This document shows, piece by piece, positions 43,714 through 51,478 of a stretch of DNA of 64,000 bases. The translations under genes were made by a program, and so were the position numbers. How positions within the stretch are numbered: position 1 is the first letter of the stretch; each line of letters starts with the position of its first letter. Source of the stretch: an uncultured Planctomycetaceae bacterium (lineage in GTDB: Bacteria > Planctomycetota > Planctomycetia > Planctomycetales > Planctomycetaceae); the NCBI GenBank assembly GCA_903861195.1, contig CAIOTJ010000268.1, positions 35,633 to 99,632 on the forward strand, written 5' to 3'. Below the pieces are notes generated by a model. It searched no databases. It was not told the origin of the DNA and worked only from the letters and a program-made list of their open reading frames with translations.

Positions 43714-44952
43714 ATGACTGCCTCCTGCCTCCAGGCCCGGTTGCGGGCCCACGAAAATTACCGACGGCTCGAGCAGATCGCGTGCGACAGCCATGCCAGA
43801 GGGCGTGCTCCCGAAGGGATTGCAGAGCGCGATGTGATCTTGGCCCGGCTCTACAGCCATGCGTTTCGGGGGGAGGTGATTGGGGCGTTTCATGCGACGC
43901 GGCTGGCTCTGCAGAGCCTGTCGGTGGATGATCCCCTGGCGGCTTCGCACCTGCGACGCGCCGCCGAGACGCTGGAGTCGCTGGCCAACCGCTCGATGGA
44001 TGCTGTGGGCCACGATGCCCGGGCCCTCGTCTCGACGTTTCATCACTACTGCACGCATCTGGTCCGGGTGCTGGACGCGCTGCACGACGCCCGGGAGCGA
44101 TTGCGTCGGCCCGATCTCGACCACATCGTGAAACTCTTTGTGAGTCGCATGGAGGTGATTGCCGGGGAGAATGGCATCCATCTCACGCGTGACCTCGAAC
44201 CTCCGCCCCAGGCGTCGTTCATCGTGCCCAACCTGGGAATTACGATTGTTCCGCTGGTGTATGGCGACCATCACTCGTGGAACCTGGCCTGGCTGCCGGC
44301 CGAGAAGGCCGATGTGCCCTATCACCAGCACCATGCGGGGGTGGAGATTCATCTCGGGTACGGCCCCATGCATGGCTACACCGTGCTGGGAGACACCAAG
44401 GCCGAATTGGTCGAGGGGTACGCGATGCCGATTCCACCCAAGACCCGACACGGATACACCAATATCGGTTCGCTGCCGCATCATGTGCCGTTCATCTTCG
44501 GTTCGCTGCGCTGCGGCGGTTGGGGGGTGTTTCTTGATGTGGAGCCACAACCGCGGGAGCTCGACCTGTTGCAGACCGCTCCGGTGTTGGGACCGAAACT
44601 CAACGGGACGATTCTGCTGGAGCGGGAACTCGACAAGGCAGCGGCGCGGTTTGCGTCAGTGCGATACCCGCTCATTCCCGCCAGTGCGACCGACCGCGAC
44701 GGAGTGGGGGGGCTCGAGTTGTCGGTGGCGAGGGTGACCGAGCGGGGACTCGACTGGAAGCTCGACCGGTACTGTGCGGTCTCAGTGGTGAGGGGGACAG
44801 GCATTCTCACGATCGCCGGTGAATCTCGCGAGCTGACTTCGCACGATCACTTCGGAATCCCGGCCGGAGTGACCGCGCAGATCCGGCAAACCGGCCGTGA
44901 GCCGCTGGTGCTGCTCGACTGCATGATCAAGCTCGCCCGTGATCGGGCGTAG
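43714..44952 (+). CDS. Cupin-domain protein of unknown function
   Basis: Predicted 412 residues, cytoplasmic, no signal peptide. The N-terminal 150 residues are helical (RLRAHENYRRLEQIACDSHA, THLVRVLDALHDARERLRRP). A cupin barrel follows with metal-type His residues: GDHHSWNLAWLPAEKADVPY, HQHHAGVEIHLGYGPMHGY and MPIPPKTRHGYTNIG. The C-terminus holds a second cupin-like region (CAVSVVRGTGILTIAG, HDHFGIPAGVTAQI), similar to the tail of mannose-6-phosphate isomerases. Sugar isomerase or sugar-binding roles are possible but unproven. The divergent sodium:solute symporter suggests a linked uptake-and-use pair. The start at 43714 is the first Met followed by protein-like sequence. Confidence 0.7.
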   Translation: MTASCLQARLRAHENYRRLEQIACDSHARGRAPEGIAERDVILARLYSHAFRGEVIGAFHATRLALQSLSVDDPLAASHLRRAAETLESLANRSMDAVGHDARALVSTFHHYCTHLVRVLDALHDARERLRRPDLDHIVKLFVSRMEVIAGENGIHLTRDLEPPPQASFIVPNLGITIVPLVYGDHHSWNLAWLPAEKADVPYHQHHAGVEIHLGYGPMHGYTVLGDTKAELVEGYAMPIPPKTRHGYTNIGSLPHHVPFIFGSLRCGGWGVFLDVEPQPRELDLLQTAPVLGPKLNGTILLERELDKAAARFASVRYPLIPASATDRDGVGGLELSVARVTERGLDWKLDRYCAVSVVRGTGILTIAGESRELTSHDHFGIPAGVTAQIRQTGREPLVLLDCMIKLARDRA

Positions 44953-45234
44953 CGCAAAGCGGGAGAACTGCTCCTGCCAAACGGGGCCTCCGCGGGCATC
45001 CCGAAACAGTACCGTTGGGCGCAGGTGAGAACCTGCCTTCGCAGAGCCTCGGGAGGTCTGGGCAAGCGAGTCGGAAGCTGTCCGCATACGGTTGGTCGCG
45101 AAATCATGACCATTGGCTCCCTTTCGGCGGAGCACTGAAAGGAATCAAACCGGACTCTATACTCGCGGGGTGGCATGGGGCCCGGCGCGTTGTCGGCAGT
45201 CCCCGTTTTGCGTTGCTCTCTTTTGTGCTGCCTG
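44953..45234. other. Intergenic gap
   Basis: About 280 bases between two forward genes; no hairpin, repeat or small gene that I can support. A promoter for the epimerase-like gene is expected here. Confidence 0.3.
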
Positions 45235-45648
45235 ATGACTATGGATCACCCCACATTTCGCGGTCTCGATCATGTCGCCTTGCTGGTTCCCAACACCGAG
45301 GAGGCGCTGGAGGTCTGGCGCGATCGCGTGGGACTGAAGGTTCTCTCTAGCGAGGTGGTCAACAACGGAGCGGTCCGGTTGACCCATCTCGATTTGGGTA
45401 ATACCCACCTGCAATTGGTCGAACCGCTGCAGGCTGGGCATCCTCTGCACCGCTGGCTCGAACAGCACGGCCCTGGTCTGCATCACCTGTGTTTCAAGGT
45501 CGACGATGTCCAACAGGCGTTTGTCGACCTGCCAGGACAAGGACTCCCAACCGCTCCCGCCCCGCATCAGGGGACCCAAGGGAAACGAGCCCTCTTCCTC
45601 TCGGCAGCCCCCACACAGGGGATTCAGTTGGAAGTGACCGGTTCGTAG
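45235..45648 (+). CDS. mce: Methylmalonyl-CoA epimerase-like VOC protein
   Basis: A 137-residue single-unit vicinal-oxygen-chelate protein, the normal length for the epimerase that interconverts (R)- and (S)-methylmalonyl-CoA in propionate metabolism. Visible metal ligands: His in GLDHVALLVPNTEEAL, Glu in HLQLVEPL, His in GLHHLCFKVDD and Glu in GIQLEVTGS. The order H-(Q/E)-H-E fits the epimerase family and glyoxalase I alike; the segment GLHHLCFKVDDVQQAF favours the epimerase. Start at ATG 45235 or 45241; there is no ribosome binding site to decide. No mutase gene is adjacent. Confidence 0.82.
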   Translation: MTMDHPTFRGLDHVALLVPNTEEALEVWRDRVGLKVLSSEVVNNGAVRLTHLDLGNTHLQLVEPLQAGHPLHRWLEQHGPGLHHLCFKVDDVQQAFVDLPGQGLPTAPAPHQGTQGKRALFLSAAPTQGIQLEVTGS

Positions 45649-45807
45649 ATCCCGGAATGATCGCGACCTGTGCCTCGTGGCCAAATGCCGCGGGCGACAT
45701 GGGGAGCGGACTGCCCAAGCTCCCCTTCAGCCGGCTGATCGTACCGCGATGGCCCCGAGCGGACACCACCACATCGCTGCCGGTGGATCATGGCGATGCC
45801 GGTTGGT

Positions 45808-47220
45808 TCAGCCCGCTTCCGATTGCAGTGCCGATTGGTTCAGCCGGTTGTAAAGAGTCTTCAGGGCGATCCCGAGTTCAGAGGCGGTCTTGGGTTTATC
45901 TCCACCGTTCCGCTCGAGCGCCTGGAAGATTGCCTCCATCTCGATTTCTCGGAGCGACTTGGGGCGATCGCTTGTTGACCGTGACTCGATCACTCCAGCC
46001 AGAGGCATGACCGGAACTTTCTTGCGCAGTGTTTTGGCCAACACGCTGGCGGGCAGGTCTTCCCGCCGCAGGGTCTTGCCGTCAGACAGAATCAAGGCAT
46101 GCTCGAGGGCATTGGCCAGCTCGCGGACGTTGCCATTCCAGTCGTGTTGTTCGAGCGCGGCCAGCAGGTCGGGGGTCAGCATGCCGTCAGGAATGCTGTT
46201 GCGCTTGAGGTGCCGTGCCACCAGGGCACGGGCCAGTTCCGGCAGGTCGGCTTTCCGTTCCCGCAACGGAGGCAGGGGAATCTCGAATGTGTTCACGCGG
46301 AAGAACAGGTCTTCGCGGAAGTCTCCCTTCTCGACCATATCGAGCAGGTTGCGGTTGGTCGCGCAGACCAGCCGTACATCGACATGGAACGAGTCGTTTT
46401 CACCCAGGCGTCGCATCTCACCCGATTCCAGCACACGCAGCAGTTTGACCTGCATCATGCGGTCGAGTTCGCCCAGTTCGTCGAGAAAGAGGGTTCCACC
46501 GTTCGCGACTTCAATCAGACCCTTGCGGGTCGAGTCGGCACCGGTAAAGGCTCCCTTGCGGTGGCCGAAGAGTTCGCTTTCAACGAGGTTCTCGGGGAGG
46601 GCACCGCAGTTGACGGCGACGAAGGGCATATGGGCCCGCCGACTCAGGTCATGGACCCGTCGGGCGACCAATTCCTTACCCGTCCCCGTCTCACCCAGAA
46701 TCAGCACGTTGGAGTCGGTGGGAGCGATCTTCTCGATCAGCTGCTGGACCCGCAGCATGGGCAGGCTGTTGCCGACGATTTTCGAACCTTCCACCACCTT
46801 CAATCGCGTTTCGAGCGCCAATGCCTTGTTCCGCAGAGCCCGTTTCTCTGCGACGCGGTTGAGCACCCCCGAGATCACGGCGAGCTTGGTCGGCTTGGTG
46901 AGGAAGTCGTAGGCCCCGCGACGGAGCGCCTGGATGGCGTCCTCCATGTTGCCATGACCCGTGCTGATGATCACATCGGTTTCGGGAGAGACGGTCTTGA
47001 GATGCTCAATCACGTCCCAGCCCGACAGGCCGGGCATGCGCAGGTCAACGATTGCCGCGTCGAAGCTGTTCTTGTCGGCGGCGGTGATGGCCGCCTTGCC
47101 ATCTTCGCAGATGACGGCGTCGTGCCCCATGCGCTGGAGCTCGATTTTCATCACCTCGCGGATGGGGGCTTCGTCATCGACGAAGAGGATCCGCAGTTTG
47201 TTCAATGCAGTCGGTGACAA
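45808..47220 (-). CDS. NtrC-type sigma-54-dependent response regulator
   Basis: A 470-residue regulator. Receiver domain 1-120 with acidic pocket FVDDEAP, phosphoacceptor Asp59 in AAIVDLRMPG and conserved Lys in FLTKPTK. AAA+ domain with Walker A LGETGTGKELVARR, the sigma-54 contact motif GHRKGAFTGAD, Walker B GGTLFLDELGELD and arginine-finger region VRLVCATNRNLLDM. C-terminal Fis-type helix-turn-helix in KPKTASELGIALKTLYNRLN. Activates sigma-54 promoters after phosphorylation. No histidine kinase is nearby, so it is an orphan in this window, and its targets are unknown. Convergent with the epimerase-like gene. Confidence 0.95.
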   Translation of the reverse strand: MSPTALNKLRILFVDDEAPIREVMKIELQRMGHDAVICEDGKAAITAADKNSFDAAIVDLRMPGLSGWDVIEHLKTVSPETDVIISTGHGNMEDAIQALRRGAYDFLTKPTKLAVISGVLNRVAEKRALRNKALALETRLKVVEGSKIVGNSLPMLRVQQLIEKIAPTDSNVLILGETGTGKELVARRVHDLSRRAHMPFVAVNCGALPENLVESELFGHRKGAFTGADSTRKGLIEVANGGTLFLDELGELDRMMQVKLLRVLESGEMRRLGENDSFHVDVRLVCATNRNLLDMVEKGDFREDLFFRVNTFEIPLPPLRERKADLPELARALVARHLKRNSIPDGMLTPDLLAALEQHDWNGNVRELANALEHALILSDGKTLRREDLPASVLAKTLRKKVPVMPLAGVIESRSTSDRPKSLREIEMEAIFQALERNGGDKPKTASELGIALKTLYNRLNQSALQSEAG

Positions 47221-47376
47221 CCGCAGCCTCCATGGTTCTGTCGCGGACGCGTCCTGCGTCCGGCCCCCCGCGGGCTCGCCGGTGTTCCGGCCAGCCTCGG
47301 GGGGCGGGGGAGAGTATCAGGCGTGGGCCGCTTGGTAAACAGCGCGTGGCCCGCGGTCGAGTAGGGTCAGGCAGGG

Positions 47377-48081
47377 TTACTGCAGGGCCGAGTTCCCGAT
47401 GTCGTCCATCGTGTACGTCTCGTAGAACTTGCGGCCAATCTCATCGCTGAGGGCCTGCAGGTAGTAGTTGCGGAAGTCTTCATGGCTGATCTCGTAGACC
47501 GATTTTTCGGAACGCGATGGGAACCGCGACCGGATCTCAGTGGTATAGATCAATTCGCCGTCGGTTTTGTCTTCATTCATTTTGAAGACGTTGATCACCG
47601 CATCGCAGCGTCCCTGGTAGAGATCGGACGAGTTCGGGGCGAACAGGCTGTAATCCTTGATGTCGATGTGGACGACATAGTCGAGCTTGTAGGCGGTGCC
47701 CAACTCGGTGACTTTGTCGTAATTGGGATTCTGATCGATCCAGGAATCGACCAGATCGGGGTTGAAGACCCGGATCTTGTGCCGATTGAACTGGATCGCC
47801 ACGGCCCGGGCCACCTCCGAATCAACCGCTTCGTTGTCCCACTTCAAGGCCTTGGGGGCATAACAGATGATGCCAGTGGTCTTGCCGGTCTCACTCAGCC
47901 AGAGCCCCGTCCGCTTATGAAAGTCGGGTTCCACCGTTGGTGGGCCGTGAATCAGGTAGCTCACCAACATCACGAGATTGCAGCCGCTCTGCAGCAGCAG
48001 CAGCCCGGCCACGGCGACCAGCGGCAGCAACCGCGAACCGGTCGACCGGGGACGCCGTGGGGGGTTGGTCTGGAGAGTCAT
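47377..48081 (-). CDS. Small probable lipoprotein, paralogue of the upstream one
   Basis: A 234-residue exported protein. The signal LLPLVAVAGLLLLQSGCNLV ends in a Cys at residue 34; the -3 residue is Gln, so the lipobox is imperfect. The mature part alternates helices and strands: AVDSEVARAVAIQFNRHKIR, VFNPDLVDSW, GTAYKLDYVVHIDIKDYSLF and LIYTTEIRSRFPSRSEKSVY. The pattern resembles CsgG/LpoB-like periplasmic folds, but I recognise no family. Together with the next upstream gene it forms a divergent pair of paralogues, both with L-V-x-L or L-V-I-G after the Cys, a G-(P/K)-P segment, and a Y-(S/D)-L-F/F-E-T-F strand. Role unknown; envelope assembly is a guess. Confidence 0.75.
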   Translation of the reverse strand: MTLQTNPPRRPRSTGSRLLPLVAVAGLLLLQSGCNLVMLVSYLIHGPPTVEPDFHKRTGLWLSETGKTTGIICYAPKALKWDNEAVDSEVARAVAIQFNRHKIRVFNPDLVDSWIDQNPNYDKVTELGTAYKLDYVVHIDIKDYSLFAPNSSDLYQGRCDAVINVFKMNEDKTDGELIYTTEIRSRFPSRSEKSVYEISHEDFRNYYLQALSDEIGRKFYETYTMDDIGNSALQ

Positions 48082-48183
48082 GCAGCGATCCTTCGCGGGC
48101 ACGGTTTCGAACGGGAACGGGGGAGTCACGACGCCGGGTCTGCCCGGCGACCTCGTGTCGCCGGCGGAGGCCCCGGAGGGCGA

Positions 48184-48870
48184 TCAGCCAATGTCGGCTC
48201 CCGGGGGATGGTCGTAGAAGTGTCGGGCCAGTTCTTCAGACAGCAGATCGAGGAACTTGTGTTGGAACAGTTCGGGGTGCTCGTAGTCCGACTCAATCGG
48301 CTGGTGCACCGGGTACTTCGAATCGTGTCCCTTCTGGTAAATGCGGGACAGGCGGCGTTTGTCTCCCGACCCGGTCATCTCCCAGACATGAATGTTCGAC
48401 CGGGACATTCCCCGGTACAGACCGGAACTGTTCTCCTGCCGGGTGCTGAAGGTCTCAAACGCGATGAGGATCACGAAGTCAGCCTTCAGCTCCTTCGCCA
48501 GTGCGGTGAAGTCGGTGTCTTTGTCGATGACCTCGCCAGATTCCAGGTAGCGCGTGACCGCATTGGTGTCGCAGGTCTTGATGTCGTGCGCGCGGAGCTT
48601 CGACGAGACCTGCTGCACGATGTCGATGGGCAGCGAGGGATGACTGGAGAGGGCCCGCGGGTCGGCACTCGAGAGCACCAGCACCCGCTTGGTTTTGTCG
48701 TTCAGATTCTTGCCGGTCTTGGCCGTGAAGTGCGCCGGCTGCATCGGCTTCCCCTGGGCCATCATCATCAGCCCAATCACCAGTTGGCAGCCAGGCAGGA
48801 ACGCCATCAGCAGCGCCAGCGCCAAACCCGTAAGCCAGTGTCTCAGACGAATGACAGCCGCAAGGCCCAT
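48184..48870 (-). CDS. Small lipoprotein, first of a tandem paralogous pair
   Basis: A 228-residue protein with a good lipoprotein signal (LTGLALALLMAFLPGCQLVI; lipobox LPGC with Cys28). The mature part contains KTKRVLVLSSADPRALSSHP, IVQQVSSKLRAHDIKTCDTN, ALAKELKADFVILIAFETFS and QHKFLDLLSEELARHFYDHP. Secondary structure order matches the downstream paralogue (47377-48081): a chaperone-like strand-helix alternation with an A-x-x-L-x-A-D-(F/Y)-V-(I/V) strand. The start at 48870 overlaps the DUF2752 gene by 28 bases, so the three reverse-strand genes probably form one operon. The frame is open upstream, but that part is the DUF2752 gene in another frame. Confidence 0.78.
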   Translation of the reverse strand: MGLAAVIRLRHWLTGLALALLMAFLPGCQLVIGLMMMAQGKPMQPAHFTAKTGKNLNDKTKRVLVLSSADPRALSSHPSLPIDIVQQVSSKLRAHDIKTCDTNAVTRYLESGEVIDKDTDFTALAKELKADFVILIAFETFSTRQENSSGLYRGMSRSNIHVWEMTGSGDKRRLSRIYQKGHDSKYPVHQPIESDYEHPELFQHKFLDLLSEELARHFYDHPPGADIG

Positions 48871-49319
48871 TCGAAGATGGCCAGCCCCATCAGACTCAAC
48901 AGCAGCCAGAACAGGGTCAGAACCGGATCGTCGATCTTCCAACAGCGTCCCTGCCAGGCACTCACCCACAGCCACGGAATGCTCGCCAGGCACGTCAACG
49001 CCAGGGGCACCGCGGAGACGTTCGCCCGCGCGGCCGCTGCGAGGCGTCCACGCGTCAGATTCGCGAAACTGGTGGTCATGCCGCAGGCCGGGCATGGCAG
49101 GTTCCAGAGAGTACGGGAGGTACAGGGAGGCAGACCGAGTTGCTGGTGCGTGCCGTATCCTCGGGGCAGGGGTTCCAGCCCACGGGCGACGCCAAACACC
49201 AAAAGCAGCAGCAGAGACAATCCCAGACAGAGCCAGCGGGCGGCCGGCGACAGTGGGAATCCGGAGGATCCGGGAGGGGAAACCGGGGAGGGAACCGGGG
49301 AAATGAGGGGCGGGAACAT
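48843..49319 (-). CDS. DUF2752 membrane protein
   Basis: A 158-residue membrane protein with three hydrophobic segments (WLCLGLSLLLLLVFGVARG, VSAVPLALTCLASIPWLW and LTLFWLLLSLMGLAIFEWAL). The DUF2752 (PF10825) signature is the cysteine loop LWNLPCPACGMTTSFANLTR between the first two. Its function is unknown. The 3' end overlaps the start of the first lipoprotein gene by 28 bases, indicating co-translation with the two lipoproteins. The N-terminus is Pro-rich. Divergent from the O-antigen-ligase-like gene. Confidence 0.88.
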   Translation of the reverse strand: MFPPLISPVPSPVSPPGSSGFPLSPAARWLCLGLSLLLLLVFGVARGLEPLPRGYGTHQQLGLPPCTSRTLWNLPCPACGMTTSFANLTRGRLAAAARANVSAVPLALTCLASIPWLWVSAWQGRCWKIDDPVLTLFWLLLSLMGLAIFEWALRLSFV

Positions 49320-49548
49320 AACGGCTCACCGGGAACGCTGCAAGACCTGTTTGCAGCCACGAAGCAGACTAGCCTTCCGGTCCATGCGAACACAACCTCG
49401 CCCCTTCGCAGTGGATGGGCTGGGCAACATCCGGGTGCGCGAACTCGCCGTTCCGCGGCGCGGCGGCCCCCTATTGACAGGTTTCGAGAATCGGGATATC
49501 CCCCTGCGTGTGTGTTCGTTCCTGTTCGACTTCTGGCTGAAAATCACC

Positions 49549-50850
49549 ATGTCTCTGGCCCACTCCGCGGGATCCTGTCTCTCCCAGGCAGAGTCATGCC
49601 AGTCGCGTTCCTCCAGCTCCTCGTGGACGAGCCGGCTGCGGGCCGCCTTGATCTCCCCCGCGCTTCCGGGTTGGCTGGCGGTGGCTGTGGGATTCAACAT
49701 TCCCCTCTCCACCTCGGTGATGGAGGTTCTGACGGGCTTCTTCGTACTGGCCGCTCTGGCGTGGCGTCGACCGACCCCCGCCACTCTCTGGTCCGGAGCC
49801 AAGTCGACCTTACTGATTTCCACGGGGTTGTTCCTGGCCATGCTGGTCGGGTTGAGTTGGACGTCGGCTCCCCTGAAAGATGGCATTCGCTGCCTGCTGA
49901 AGTACCGCGAACTGCTGCTGCTGCCATTGTTCACCCAGGTCTTCGCCGAGGCCCGTTGGCGCCGCCTCGCGGTGCGGGGCTTCCTCGCCGGTTGCGGGAT
50001 CCTGCTGACACTCAGTTATCTCGAGTGGATCACGGGGTTCGATCTGGGAATCACACAGGTGCGATTCCCGAATGATCACGTGATCTTCAAGGACCGCATC
50101 ATCCATAATCTGTTGATGTCGCTGTTCGCCTATCTGGCGGCCCTCGAGTGGGAACGTTCGACCGGGGCTATCCGCTGGGGTTGGCTCGCCGCGATCGGTC
50201 TGGCGGTCTTCAACATGACCTTTCTGGTGCAGGGACGGACCGGCTACCTCGCCTTCGGAGCCCTGTTGACCCTCTGGAGCATGCGGCGGTTTGGCTGGCG
50301 GGGCCTGCTCCTGACTGCGGTGGTGTTGGTCAGTGGAGCCGTGGTCGCCTGCAAGGTCTCGGCCGTGGTGCATTCGCGGTTCCTGTTGACCTGGAACCAG
50401 ATCCAGAACCAGTTCGGTTCCCATCAGCAACATTCCGATGATCCCCGTATGGAGTTCTACGTGAACACTCTGCAGCTCATCGCGCGGCACCCATGGGTGG
50501 GAACGGGAACCGGAAGTTTTGAGACGGAGTACACTGCCTACATCGAGGGGCGCGACCTGTTGTCTGTCTCGGAACCACACAACGAATTCCTGCACCTCAC
50601 GTTTCAGTTGGGTCTCCTGGGGGGGTTGGCGTGGCTCGCCCTGCTGGTGAACCACTGGCGACTCTCCCGCTCGCTTCCCGCATGGGAACGGGCTGTGTTG
50701 CAGGGAGTGGTGCTCTGCATCGGCCTGGGAACCCTGTTCAACTCGCTGATTCTCAGTGTCACGGGCGGAGTGGTGTGGAGCTTTCTCGCCGGTGTGGCCG
50801 CAGGAGCGTCGCTGGAAGAAGGATCCGCCGAACCCGCACGGATCGAATGA
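49549..50850 (+). CDS. O-antigen ligase/polymerase family membrane protein
   Basis: A 433-residue protein with about 10-12 hydrophobic segments and the Wzy_C (PF04932)-type periplasmic loop: MTFLVQGRTGYLAFGALLTL, RMEFYVNTLQLIARHPWVGT, GTGSFETEYTAYIEG and EPHNEFLHLTFQLGLLGGLA. These proteins join or polymerise lipid-linked glycans at the periplasmic face. The start at 49549 is the most economical choice; ATG at 49384 would add 55 residues. The frame is open far upstream to 47482, but that part lies antisense to the two lipoprotein genes and is not protein-like. It fits with the glycosyltransferases elsewhere in the window but is not linked to them. Confidence 0.88.
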   Translation: MSLAHSAGSCLSQAESCQSRSSSSSWTSRLRAALISPALPGWLAVAVGFNIPLSTSVMEVLTGFFVLAALAWRRPTPATLWSGAKSTLLISTGLFLAMLVGLSWTSAPLKDGIRCLLKYRELLLLPLFTQVFAEARWRRLAVRGFLAGCGILLTLSYLEWITGFDLGITQVRFPNDHVIFKDRIIHNLLMSLFAYLAALEWERSTGAIRWGWLAAIGLAVFNMTFLVQGRTGYLAFGALLTLWSMRRFGWRGLLLTAVVLVSGAVVACKVSAVVHSRFLLTWNQIQNQFGSHQQHSDDPRMEFYVNTLQLIARHPWVGTGTGSFETEYTAYIEGRDLLSVSEPHNEFLHLTFQLGLLGGLAWLALLVNHWRLSRSLPAWERAVLQGVVLCIGLGTLFNSLILSVTGGVVWSFLAGVAAGASLEEGSAEPARIE

Positions 50851-51063
50851 GCAGAGCCCAGCAGTCCGACGACCATTCCGGTGTCTCAAGCGTCCTGGAG
50901 CCTCGTTGTCCGAGACAACACGCGGGCTGACAGCCGACAGCACAATGAAATCGTCTTTCGGTTCTCTCCCTCCGCAGACACCCACTCCGCGAACTCCCTT
51001 CGCGGCTGGTGACGATTTCAGATTCGTGTTCCCCGAGGCCCAGGTCGCCTGACACGGGTCGTC
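50851..51063. other. Gap between convergent genes
   Basis: About 210 bases between the ligase-like gene and the Rieske gene. No hairpin or small gene that I can support. Confidence 0.3.
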
Positions 51064-51369
51064 TCAGGGGAGATCGACCAACACATCCTCTCCCTCGACC
51101 CGCACGGTATGACAGCCGGCGCTGATCGCGGGGTTCACGCAGTTCGTTCCCGTCGCCAGGTCGTACTGCCAGCCATGCCACGGGCAGGTGACAATCCCGT
51201 CGGTCACCTGGCCCTCGGCCAGGGGGCCCCCGGCATGCGGGCAGATCCCATCGACGGCCCGCAGCGTCCCCGCGACATTGAAGATCGCCAGGATGCGGCC
51301 CCCCGCCACCACCTCGCGGGCGGTGCCCGGGGGAATCTCACTCAACGCCGCCACTCGAACCGCGGGCAT
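51064..51369 (-). CDS. Small Rieske 2Fe-2S protein
   Basis: A 101-residue soluble ferredoxin-type protein. The Rieske cluster motif is complete: CPHAGGPLAEG (C-x-H) and CPWHGW (C-x2-H) with the normal 17-residue spacing. The rest, RVAALSEIPPGTAREVVAGG and TLRAVDGICPH, fits the NirD/BphF-like short Rieske group that passes electrons to an oxygenase or reductase. No partner oxygenase is adjacent; the nearest genes are the DUF1501 and DUF1549/DUF1553 pair on the same strand, whose end is 110 bases upstream. The start at 51369 gives family length; the frame upstream is a Arg-rich extension with no protein character. Confidence 0.9.
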   Translation of the reverse strand: MPAVRVAALSEIPPGTAREVVAGGRILAIFNVAGTLRAVDGICPHAGGPLAEGQVTDGIVTCPWHGWQYDLATGTNCVNPAISAGCHTVRVEGEDVLVDLP

Positions 51370-51478
51370 GCCGCACCTGCACCAGAGAGAACCACTCACC
51401 CGCCAGCAGCCAGGCGCGGGGGAAAACGCAGCCCGCGACCGCCCACCGCGCGGTCCAACAGACCCCGCTACCGCCGCC

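Noticed and set aside
47482..49548. A 689-codon open extension in front of the O-antigen-ligase-like gene
   Set aside because: It lies antisense to two lipoprotein genes and the DUF2752 gene, which have signal sequences and overlapping starts, and its amino acid content is Arg/Gly/Gln rich with no domain. High GC content keeps the frame open.
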